A stretch of DNA of 64,000 bases from Bacillota bacterium (GTDB lineage Bacteria; Bacillota; Negativicutes; Sporomusales; UBA7701), in assembly GCA_023415775.1 (NCBI GenBank), contig JAEZJM010000010.1, forward strand, positions 1-64,000, in the 5' to 3' direction. The notes under the pieces are model-generated. The model was not told where the DNA came from. It ran no database searches and saw nothing but the letters and a program-made list of their open reading frames with translations. The stretch's first letter is position 1. Each line of letters starts with the position of its first letter. This document shows positions 42,361 to 49,746 of the stretch, piece after piece. Both the position numbers and the translations under genes were made by a program.

Positions 42361-43479
42361 ATGGGAAGCAGAGAGGAAGAGTATCTGAGGAGGATGCGGG
42401 CGCTGGGATATCAGGACAGTTTGGCGGGGATGGGCGACGACGACATCGAGTGGGAACTGTCCAAAATGGAGGAAGCCGAGCGGAGACGGGAGACGCCGCC
42501 GCAGCCGCTGCGGACAGTGTACCGGCCGGTGGACCCAGGCCTGAAGGCGCGGATACTGCGCCAATTCGGCCAGCCGTACGACGAAAGCGCGATACCCAAG
42601 GGACAGGAGTTTTATCTCAACGGCTGGGACAATGGGGAGGAGGAAGAGAAGCCATTGCCGCTGAAGCCTGCGCCAAGCTTGTTCAGTCCGTCGCGGGACG
42701 AAACGAGACGACCGGTTGAGCCGACCAATTACTGGGATGCGGTTTTGAAACGCAGCAGGGAAGGCGACACAGGCAACTGGATAAATGCGATGAACGGGAG
42801 CAGCGGCAAAGACAGCGGCACCAACTGGTGGGTAGACCCGATGGGGATGTTCCCGGAATACGGTGGCGACACCTCCGGCAGCGAAGCGCGCATTCGCTAC
42901 CGGGACAATGAGGTTGTAAAGGCGCAGAACAGCGGCGGGTATATGGATGCAGGTGCAAGCAGGGATAACGAGGCCCGGTCCGGGACTGCCGACGAATTCA
43001 CCTTTACTTCGGATCCATTAGAATCTATGCGGGTTCGTCGTGATCGCGAGTCTAATGCATTCGGGATGGTAAGGGTAAACAATGATGGGACACCAAGACC
43101 TCACCAGGGTGTTGATATCTACGCAGAGCCCGGCACACCTGTGCGATCAGTTGAGAACGGTAAGGTCGTAGAAAAAGATTACCACGAAGATGGTTATGGA
43201 AATTGGGTAAAAGTCGAATTTGAAAAAAACGGCAAGAAGTACTATGCGTTTTATGCCCACTTGTCCGATCCGGCCGAGGTAAATGTGGGCGACTCCGTCA
43301 TGGCCGGCCAGGTTATCGGTCGGGCAGGCAATTCGGGAAACGCGACAGGAATGACGGGTGAAGACGCCCACCTTCATTTTGAGGTTCATACCCAACCCGG
43401 TTTTGGAGAGAAACTTAAGGGCAGGCGCGATCCGATGCCGCACTTTCAGACAAAGATGAAAGTGAATAAAGGCGAATAA
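42361..43479 (+). CDS. M23 family metallopeptidase with long hydrophilic N-terminal region and no signal peptide
   Basis: 372 residues. The N-terminal 220 residues are polar, rich in Glu/Arg/Asn (MGSREEEYLRRMRALGYQDS...), with no hydrophobic segment. The C-terminal M23/LytM domain (about 240-360) has HQGVDIYAEPGTPVRS (metal His and Asp), YAFYAHLS and the HLHFEVHT motif, so a complete zinc site. Peptidoglycan endopeptidases normally need export; how this one reaches the wall is unclear. AGGGGGTG ribosome site. Lower GC than neighbours in the second half. Confidence 0.88.
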   Translation: MGSREEEYLRRMRALGYQDSLAGMGDDDIEWELSKMEEAERRRETPPQPLRTVYRPVDPGLKARILRQFGQPYDESAIPKGQEFYLNGWDNGEEEEKPLPLKPAPSLFSPSRDETRRPVEPTNYWDAVLKRSREGDTGNWINAMNGSSGKDSGTNWWVDPMGMFPEYGGDTSGSEARIRYRDNEVVKAQNSGGYMDAGASRDNEARSGTADEFTFTSDPLESMRVRRDRESNAFGMVRVNNDGTPRPHQGVDIYAEPGTPVRSVENGKVVEKDYHEDGYGNWVKVEFEKNGKKYYAFYAHLSDPAEVNVGDSVMAGQVIGRAGNSGNATGMTGEDAHLHFEVHTQPGFGEKLKGRRDPMPHFQTKMKVNKGE

Positions 43480-43516
43480 GGATTCAAAGAAAACGACAGA
43501 TAATCCCAATATATGG

Positions 43517-43522
43517 TATAAT
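43517..43522 (+). promoter_or_regulatory. -10 box of the WG-repeat gene
   Basis: TATAAT followed by a leader with a 9-bp hairpin (GAGCAGCCG/CGGCTGCTC, 43548-43574) just before the GGGAGGGGG ribosome site. The hairpin may modulate translation. Confidence 0.5.
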
Positions 43523-43594
43523 ATGCCGTAAGAACAACTTATCCGGTGAGCAGCCGCTAATTTGCCGGCTGCTCGTTCGGGAGGGGGATGGCCG

Positions 43595-44980
43595 ATGAAA
43601 AGGTTACTTTGCGGTCTGTTGGCGGTACTGCTGCTGGGGGCGGGATGTCCGTCCGCTTTTGGAGAGGTTTCCCGCTACAATTACAACGACGCCCGCACTT
43701 TGACCGTCCGGCTGCCGCAAGGGGAAAGGACCGGCCTGATCGAAATCGCCACCGGCAAATGGCTTATTCCTCCGCGGTTCGAAGCGATTAAAATGGAGCC
43801 CAACGATGCTGAGGAACTGGAGAAAAACGACTCATACCTGGCCGTTAAGCTCGACGGTAAATGGGGATTTGCGGACCGGGCGGGGCAGGTGGTTATTCAG
43901 CCCCGCTACGAAAATGCCTACAATTTCACCGATAATCTTTACCGTGTGGTGTTAAACGGCAAGATAGGCATTATTGACCAGACGGGAACGATGGTGACCG
44001 AACCTCGTTTTGTTGAGATCGGACGCATGATTGAGGGTATGGCCGTCGTCGAAGAAAACGGCAAGTTTGGGTACGTGAGCGCCGGCGGCCGGGTGGCCGT
44101 CGAGCCGCGGTTCGACGGGGCGCGGTCCTTCAGCGAAGGGCTGGCGCTTGTAAGAGTGGGCGATAAAAAAGGCTTTATCGATACCCTGGGTGACCTTGTC
44201 ATTCCGCCACAGTTCGACCTGGAGTCGAACAGTTCTTTCTCCGAGGGACTGGCGGCAGTAATGGTGGGCGGCAAGTGGGGCTTCGTCGACCGGACCGGCC
44301 GGATGGTTATTGAGCCGCAATACAAGAACGCTTTGCGCTTCTGGGGCGGACTGGCAGCTGTCTGGACCACGGACGGGTTGATGGGGTTCATCGACAAAAC
44401 GGGGCGGATGATTGTGGAGCCGCAGTTCGTTTCGGCCGGGTACCCTGATATCAAGGGCGAGCCGTTTCTAGTCATCTGGCGCTTTTTCAAGGACGGCAAG
44501 GGCGAGTACGGTTACCTCGACAGCACCGGCCGTCTGCTTGACACGCCCAGGTTTGATAATGGCGAAAATTTCGCCGAAGGGATGGCCTGGGTTTCGATTG
44601 GCGGAAAACAAGGATTTATCAATACAAAGGGTGAGCTGGCGATCACGCCGCGGTTCTCTTGCGTTGCCGGTTGGTTTAAAAACGGCATAGTGTGGGCGGA
44701 GGACGGCGACAGGAAAGGGTTTATCGATAAGAGCGGGCGGTGGGTGGCGTCCGGTGTGGGCGTTTATTATCCACGTCTAAATGTCGTCAGGTCGTTCGGC
44801 TATTACTGCGATGCCGAGGGGAAACTGCTCGACCACTACGCCAACCATATGAAGGACGGCTACCATAACCTCAAGGTCGGCCTGCCGGCCGAAGCCGCGA
44901 AAGCCTTCCGGGCGGCGCTCAGGATAAACCCCGACGACGAGGCCGCCCTGTACGGTTTAAAGTTGGCCAGTGAAAATTAG
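43595..44980 (+). CDS. secreted WG-repeat protein with C-terminal TPR-like tail
   Basis: 461 residues. Signal peptide (MKRLLCGLLAVLLLGAGC...) with either a lipobox (LGAGC) or a signal-peptidase I site after AFG. Nine or so WG beta-repeats of about 35-45 residues follow, each with a KWGFxDxxGxxVIxPxF-like pattern. The C-terminus has a single helix-turn-helix resembling a TPR (AAKAFRAALRINPDDEAALY). WG repeats are thought to bind proteins or cell-surface ligands. ATG chosen at 43595 with GGGGG upstream. Confidence 0.88.
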   Translation: MKRLLCGLLAVLLLGAGCPSAFGEVSRYNYNDARTLTVRLPQGERTGLIEIATGKWLIPPRFEAIKMEPNDAEELEKNDSYLAVKLDGKWGFADRAGQVVIQPRYENAYNFTDNLYRVVLNGKIGIIDQTGTMVTEPRFVEIGRMIEGMAVVEENGKFGYVSAGGRVAVEPRFDGARSFSEGLALVRVGDKKGFIDTLGDLVIPPQFDLESNSSFSEGLAAVMVGGKWGFVDRTGRMVIEPQYKNALRFWGGLAAVWTTDGLMGFIDKTGRMIVEPQFVSAGYPDIKGEPFLVIWRFFKDGKGEYGYLDSTGRLLDTPRFDNGENFAEGMAWVSIGGKQGFINTKGELAITPRFSCVAGWFKNGIVWAEDGDRKGFIDKSGRWVASGVGVYYPRLNVVRSFGYYCDAEGKLLDHYANHMKDGYHNLKVGLPAEAAKAFRAALRINPDDEAALYGLKLASEN

Positions 44981-44993
44981 TCCTGCACACGCA

Positions 44994-45022
44994 AAACCTC
45001 CCGGACTTAGTCCGGGAGGTTT
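44994..45022. terminator. bidirectional terminator
   Basis: 13-bp perfect stem AAACCTCCCGGAC-TTA-GTCCGGGAGGTTT between the convergent WG-repeat and HAD genes. Confidence 0.92.
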
Positions 45023-45024
45023 CT

Positions 45025-45711
45025 TCATTTCTCCGCCAGTTTGGCCGCGAATTCGGCCGGTGCGGGCAGCTGTTCCACCGCCCACCAGGGCGAGTGGGCC
45101 GCCAGCTCGGCCGCCGAGTACGTGCCGGTGGCCACCGCCACCGTGCGGGCGCCGATCGCCTTGCCGCAGCTGATATCGTTCGGCGTGTCGCCGATCACGA
45201 ATATATCCTCAGGCGGTACCGCCGGGTAGCGCTGCCGCGCGCTCGCCAACGCCCGGGCGGCGATGTCCGAGCGGCTCAGGCAGTCGTCGCCGAACGCACT
45301 CGCGGCGAAATCGAAATAGTGGGCGATAGCATAGCTGGTCAGCTTGGCGCGGGCGCCGGCCGACGTGTTGCCGGTCAGCAGCAGCGACACGTAGCCCGGC
45401 TTGCCGGCGAGGTACTCCAGTATGTCGGCCACCGGCGGGATGACGAACCCCCGCCTGGCTTCAAGGTGAGGCGGCAGCAGCTCTATGTACCGCGCCACCA
45501 GCGCCGCCGTCTCCTCCGGCCGAGGCTCCCGCCCGCTCGCCAGGGCGATGATCTGGGCAGCGATATGGCAGTCGGTCATGCCGGCCGTCTTCACCGTGTC
45601 GAAATCGGGGCTGGCGGCGTAAAGCTCCTCGGTCGCCTGCCGGAAAGCGAACAGGCCGGCCTTGGCCGTGCGGAGAAGGGTGCCGTCGATATCCCAGAAC
45701 AGTACTTTCAG
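45025..45711 (-). CDS. HAD-superfamily hydrolase (probable phosphatase), CTG start
   Basis: 228 residues. HAD motifs: I FWDIDGTLL, II LLLTGNTS, III/IV IGDTPNDISCG with a cap helix region between. No ATG/GTG/TTG lies at a suitable place: AAGGAG (45721-45726) is 9 bases before a CTG that gives MKVLFWDIDGTLL, and the promoter with TATAAT at 45746-45751 starts transcription just above. I therefore call CTG as start, which is rare. Could act on phosphoglycolate-like or sugar phosphates. Confidence 0.82.
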   Translation of the reverse strand: MKVLFWDIDGTLLRTAKAGLFAFRQATEELYAASPDFDTVKTAGMTDCHIAAQIIALASGREPRPEETAALVARYIELLPPHLEARRGFVIPPVADILEYLAGKPGYVSLLLTGNTSAGARAKLTSYAIAHYFDFAASAFGDDCLSRSDIAARALASARQRYPAVPPEDIFVIGDTPNDISCGKAIGARTVAVATGTYSAAELAAHSPWWAVEQLPAPAEFAAKLAEK

Positions 45712-45745
45712 AGTCTTCAGCTCCTTAAAGGTGATAAGCACTTCT

Positions 45746-45774
45746 ATTATACCAGGCCGCCCGCCCGCGGGCAA
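45746..45774 (-). promoter_or_regulatory. sigma-A promoter of the HAD phosphatase gene
   Basis: On the minus strand TTGCCC, 17-bp spacer, perfect TATAAT; the transcript would start about 45739, leaving only about 28 nt of leader. Confidence 0.75.
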
Positions 45775-45784
45775 AGTCATGCCA

Positions 45785-45813
45785 TGAAAAAACCGGCCCA
45801 TTCCATGGGCCGG
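45785..45813 (-). terminator. intrinsic terminator of the membrane coiled-coil protein gene
   Basis: CCGGCCCAT-TCC-ATGGGCCGG with T6 on the minus strand, 31 bp past the stop. Confidence 0.9.
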
Positions 45814-45843
45814 TCGAGGTTACAGAGCTTATCGGCCGCCATG

Positions 45844-46965
45844 CTAAAACTTCGACGGTATTGTCAGCTTCGCCGTCAGCACACCCTCGCGCGTGGAAGC
45901 CTCCCACCAGTCGGGGAGCAACTGTTCTTCAACCGGGTCGAAAATGCCGTTTTGGCCGATCTCGAACCGCGCCTCCAATTGCCGGAAAGCCTCAATGGCG
46001 CTGGCCGCCTCGACGATATCGAACGCCGCCTGACGGGTAAGCCGCAGGCAGTAATAGCACGCCGGGTTCTCGCCGCGGTCGAACATCCCCCGCACGTACA
46101 TGACGTCGAGCGGCGGCAAGTAAGTATACAGCAGCAGCGCCAGGGTAACCGACGTGCCGGCCAGCGCCTCGCTGTACTGCTGGTTGATCGCCGAAGCGGT
46201 TTTTTCCTCATAGTCGATGACGCCGGCCGGCGACAGGCTCACAATATTGGGCGGGATGACATTGTGCCCGGGAAGGTAGAGGGTGAGAAGCGGCTCCATA
46301 TCGTAGAAGTCGACGGTGCAGCGCAGATAAAAGGGCAGCTTGAAGCTCTGCAGCACCTCCTCGATCCGTTCGAAGACCGCGGGCGGGTCGGCGTTCAGCA
46401 GGCGTTCGACCCTTTCTATCCGTTGATTTTCCGCTGCCTCGAATGCCTGGCGTTCCTCCTCGATTTTCTCCCGCAGCTCCTTCAGGCGGATCTCGATATC
46501 GGCGCGAGCCGCCGTCAGGGCGCGGTCGACTTCCCGCCGCCGGTTCTGCAGCTCCCGATTAAGGGCCAGGGTGCAGGCCGCCAGGCCGATGACACCGATG
46601 ATCGGCACAAAGGAATCCATAAAAGCCAGGCTGAGGATGACGAAAAACAGGCCGCCGAGCACTATGCTGGCGATCGCCGTCAGATACTTGTTCGTCACCT
46701 TCAGGCGCGTCTCGATAAGGATGTAGCTGAAGTCGGGGATGGCCGGCTCGACCCACTCCTTGCGGGTTAAAGCCGGGACATAATCGACCGGCCGGAAGGT
46801 GAAGCGGCTCAGGTTGGCCAGCGCCTCCTCGACCTCTTTGCTCTGTTTGTATTCCCGCGCATAGCGCTTCATTCTCTCCTGTTCCACGCCATCGCGGATA
46901 TCGGCCTGCACGCGGACAACGCTGTCGTTGCCCCGCTGCCCGCGGCCGGATTGTCTCGTACCCAT
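45844..46965 (-). CDS. membrane protein with two helices and a coiled coil (unknown)
   Basis: 373 residues; ATG (MGTRQSGRGQRG) with GGAGG 10 bases upstream. A charged N-terminal 75 residues, two membrane helices (about 97-117 and 121-141), a charged heptad-like coiled coil (about 142-200, ELQNRRREVDRALTAARADI) and a C-terminal soluble domain of about 170 residues with Tyr/Pro-rich strands (LLLYTYLPPLDVMYVRGMFD). No family recognised. Transcribed alone. Confidence 0.75.
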   Translation of the reverse strand: MGTRQSGRGQRGNDSVVRVQADIRDGVEQERMKRYAREYKQSKEVEEALANLSRFTFRPVDYVPALTRKEWVEPAIPDFSYILIETRLKVTNKYLTAIASIVLGGLFFVILSLAFMDSFVPIIGVIGLAACTLALNRELQNRRREVDRALTAARADIEIRLKELREKIEEERQAFEAAENQRIERVERLLNADPPAVFERIEEVLQSFKLPFYLRCTVDFYDMEPLLTLYLPGHNVIPPNIVSLSPAGVIDYEEKTASAINQQYSEALAGTSVTLALLLYTYLPPLDVMYVRGMFDRGENPACYYCLRLTRQAAFDIVEAASAIEAFRQLEARFEIGQNGIFDPVEEQLLPDWWEASTREGVLTAKLTIPSKF

Positions 46966-47150
46966 TTTATAATTGCCTCCAAGGCCAGGATAATTTGGCA
47001 AGACATACTGCTATGAAATAATTCGTCGGATTATGTCGTTTACCTTTTTTGCTGCGGATAGGAAATTAGTCCCGGTCAGGCCGCAAGGAAAAGACCTCAG
47101 GGCGGGGAATATATATAGGTGCTCGCAATCGTCACAGAAAGAGGTGGGCA

Positions 47151-47507
47151 ATGGACAAAGCCAAAGCCGTCCTAATCGGCGCGGTCGGGGGTGCGGTGGG
47201 CGGCCTGCTCGGCATCGGCGGCGCCATCATCCTCGTCCCGTGCATGATCTACTTCCTCGGCGTATCCCAGCACTCCGCCCACGCCACATCGCTGGCGATC
47301 GTCATCCCCGGCGCCGTCATGAGCGCCTTCGTCTACAACTCCTTCGGCCAGCTCGACATCGCCCTCGCCGTCCTGTTCGCCGCCGGCGGCATGGCCGGCG
47401 CCTACATCGGCTCGGCGCTGCTGCCCAGAGTGCGGCCGGCGGTGCTCAAGCGCATCTTCGCCGTGCTGGCCCTCGCCATGTCGGTCAGGATGGGGTGGGG
47501 CCTATGA
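47151..47507 (+). CDS. TauE/SafE-type transporter, first half-protein
   Basis: 118 residues, four predicted membrane helices, carrying GGLLGIGGAIILVP, the repeat signature of TauE/SafE (sulfite exporter) transporters. Normal members are about 250 residues with two such repeats; here the second repeat is a separate gene in ATGA overlap. Most likely the two halves assemble. Anion (sulfite/sulfoacetate-like) export is the family role. Confidence 0.88.
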   Translation: MDKAKAVLIGAVGGAVGGLLGIGGAIILVPCMIYFLGVSQHSAHATSLAIVIPGAVMSAFVYNSFGQLDIALAVLFAAGGMAGAYIGSALLPRVRPAVLKRIFAVLALAMSVRMGWGL

Positions 47508-47908
47508 TAACCCTCGCCATCCTCACTGGCGTCGTAACCGGCATCCTGAGCGGGCTGCTCGGCATCGGCGGCGGAGCCATCTTTGTCGCCTCGGCGGTAT
47601 TCTTCCTCGGCGTACCCCAGCACGCCGCCCAGGCGGCCGCCATCGCCGCCATGATTCCCACCGCCCTCGTCGGCGTCGTCAAGCACCACCGCAACCGCCT
47701 CATCGACTACCGCTACGTCCCGTACCTGGCGGTCGGCATCATCCTCGGCGGCATGGCCGGGGCCTATGTGGCCAACATCACCGCCGACATCGTGCTGCGC
47801 AGACTTTTCAGCGGCTTCTTCGCCTTCATGAGCATCCAGATGTTCTGGTCTTCCTTCAGGCAGTCCAAGAAAGAGCCAGATAAACAGCAGAACCACGACA
47901 AACGCTAA
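47504..47908 (+). CDS. TauE/SafE-type transporter, second half-protein
   Basis: 134 residues, four helices, SGLLGIGGGAIFVAS repeat signature and a polar C-terminal tail KKEPDKQQNHDKR. Translationally coupled to the preceding half by ATGA overlap, which argues for a true split rather than a sequencing frameshift, since both halves begin with their own complete motif. The mobB gene starts 11 bp downstream. Confidence 0.88.
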   Translation: MITLAILTGVVTGILSGLLGIGGGAIFVASAVFFLGVPQHAAQAAAIAAMIPTALVGVVKHHRNRLIDYRYVPYLAVGIILGGMAGAYVANITADIVLRRLFSGFFAFMSIQMFWSSFRQSKKEPDKQQNHDKR

Positions 47909-47919
47909 GGAGGTATTTC

Positions 47920-48411
47920 ATGGTACCGGTTCTCTCCTTTGTCGGCAAAGCGAACTCCGGCAAAACCACCTATCTTGAGAAACTCATCGCCGAGATAAAA
48001 CGGCGCGGCCACAAACTGGCCATCATCAAGCACGACGTCCACGGCTTCGAAATGGACCATCCCGGCAAGGACACCTGGCGTCACGCCCAGGCCGGCGCCG
48101 ACGTCGTCTGCATCTCCTCGCCGGACAAAATGGCCATCATCGCCAAAGTCGAGCGCGAACTGCCGCTCAGCGACCTGGTGAAACGCATCCACGGCGTCGA
48201 CATCATCATCACCGAAGGCTACAAACACGAAGCCTGCACAAAGATAGAAATTTTCCGTCCTCCCGTGAGCGACGCGCCGGTTTGCCGCCAGGACGACCTC
48301 GTGGCCATCGTCACCGACACCGACGTCTATCCCGGCCTGCCCAGATTTGGGCTCGACGCCCCCGCCGCCATGGCCGACTTCATCGAAGAACGCTTCCTCT
48401 GCAAGGGGTGA
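47920..48411 (+). CDS. mobB: molybdopterin-guanine dinucleotide biosynthesis adaptor MobB
   Basis: 163 residues. P-loop FVGKANSGKTTYLEKLI at the N-terminus, then KHDVHGFEMDHPGKDTWRHA, the MobB signature. GTP-binding helper for MobA in making MGD cofactor or for delivering it to enzymes. In the same run as the TauE/SafE halves. Supports use of molybdenum enzymes, though no MobA is visible in the window. Confidence 0.93.
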   Translation: MVPVLSFVGKANSGKTTYLEKLIAEIKRRGHKLAIIKHDVHGFEMDHPGKDTWRHAQAGADVVCISSPDKMAIIAKVERELPLSDLVKRIHGVDIIITEGYKHEACTKIEIFRPPVSDAPVCRQDDLVAIVTDTDVYPGLPRFGLDAPAAMADFIEERFLCKG

Positions 48412-48416
48412 ATAGC

Positions 48417-49187
48417 ATGAAACGTCACGAATGGATATCAAGCCGGGGCAAGAGGCTGTCGGCGATGATCCACGAGCCGGAGGCGACCGCCGGCGCCCCG
48501 GTCGTCATCTGCTGCCACGGGTTTACCGGCGACAAGGTCGGCGCCAACCAGCTCATGCGCACCCTCGCCCAGATTCTCGAAGCCGCCGGCTTCTGCGCCG
48601 TCCGCTTCGACTTCGCCGGTTCCGGCGACAGCGAAGGCGCCTTCGCCGCCGACACCACCGTCGCCGGCTGGCAGGACGACCTGCGCAGTGTCGCCGCCTG
48701 GGTCGAAAGCCGGCTCCCCAATCGGCCGGTATACCTCCTCGGGCACAGCCTCGGCGGCCTCGTGGCCCTCACCGCCGCCGAGCGGGGGTTGGCCGGGCGG
48801 ATAGCCGTCGCCCCCGTCATCCATCCCGTGGAAAACTTCCGCGACACCATCCTCGGCCCCGAGCTATGGGCCAAAGCCTCCCGGGGCGAAAAGATCGCCA
48901 ACTTCTACGGCAAAGGCTTCGCCCTCGACAGCGGCTTCGTCGCCGACCTCACCGCCGGCGGCTACGACCCGCTCGCCGCCGCCGCTGCCTTCGCCGCCCC
49001 CCTCCTCATCGTCCACGGCGCCGACGACGCCGCCGTCCCGATCGCCGGCTCCGAGGAACTGTACTCCGCCTGCGCGGCCCCGAAGGAATTCGCCCTCCTC
49101 GACGCCGCCGATCACGTCTTCGCCGGCCGCCACGACGAACTGGGCGCAGCCATCGTGAAATGGCTGCGGCAGCAAACAAAGAAATGA
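48417..49187 (+). CDS. alpha/beta hydrolase (serine esterase-like)
   Basis: 256 residues. Nucleophile elbow GHSLGG (Ser near 105), acid in IVHGADDAAVP (about 207) and histidine in AADHVFAG (about 237); oxyanion HGFTGDKVG near residue 37. No signal peptide. Resembles acyl-esterases of the BAAT/YqkD type. Starts 5 bp after mobB, so co-transcribed. Confidence 0.92.
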   Translation: MKRHEWISSRGKRLSAMIHEPEATAGAPVVICCHGFTGDKVGANQLMRTLAQILEAAGFCAVRFDFAGSGDSEGAFAADTTVAGWQDDLRSVAAWVESRLPNRPVYLLGHSLGGLVALTAAERGLAGRIAVAPVIHPVENFRDTILGPELWAKASRGEKIANFYGKGFALDSGFVADLTAGGYDPLAAAAAFAAPLLIVHGADDAAVPIAGSEELYSACAAPKEFALLDAADHVFAGRHDELGAAIVKWLRQQTKK

Positions 49188-49192
49188 AAGAA

Positions 49193-49218
49193 GCGCCGGC
49201 ATATGCCGGCGCCCTTTT
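49193..49218 (+). terminator. intrinsic terminator of the tauE-mobB-hydrolase unit
   Basis: GCGCCGGCATATGCCGGCGC palindrome with CCCTTTT, between convergent genes. Confidence 0.88.
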
Positions 49219-49567
49219 ACTTACCGCCTTTGGCGGGGAGCGGCGTATCGCTGTACAGATTCACCGCCTGGCCGTTTACCGTCACCGGCAGATAAGCCCG
49301 CTGCCGCTGGCTGTCGATCCGGTAACCGCCCGCCACCCCCGGCAACAAAGCCGGCGGCTCCGGCAGGGGAGAGGGGGGTGAGCCGAGCACGATAGCGCTA
49401 TCGATCGCCCGCAGGTCCGACCTCGCCTTGTAAAGGGCGGCGTTTTCGGCGGCGGTCTCGACGGCGGGAACATACAGGCTTGCCAGCGTGGCGAGGATGG
49501 CGAGCACCACGACCAGCTCCACCAGAGTGAAGCCCCGTTCGCGGCCGCGACCTTGACAATTTGCCAC
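49217..49567 (-). CDS. orphan type IV (pseudo)pilin-like protein
   Basis: 116 residues. Class III prepilin signature: short basic leader MANCQGRGRERG then FTLVELVVVLAILATLA with Glu at mature position +5, followed by a variable C-terminal domain with a short beta region (RQRAYLPVTVNGQAVNLYSD). No other pilin, prepilin peptidase or assembly ATPase is in the window, so the secretion system would be encoded elsewhere. Confidence 0.9.
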   Translation of the reverse strand: MANCQGRGRERGFTLVELVVVLAILATLASLYVPAVETAAENAALYKARSDLRAIDSAIVLGSPPSPLPEPPALLPGVAGGYRIDSQRQRAYLPVTVNGQAVNLYSDTPLPAKGGK

Positions 49568-49746
49568 AGAACCACCTCCTAACGGTGTTTGGGCCTATTA
49601 TGTCCCCAGTCGCAGCGTGTTAACCATTTTTTTCCACGCATTCGCACCCGGATACGCCCGCTCGGCCATGTCCATCATAAGGAAAAGGAAAAACGGCGGC
49701 GGCGGTAAAATACTATCTAAATAACATTATCTACAGGAGGTCTGTC

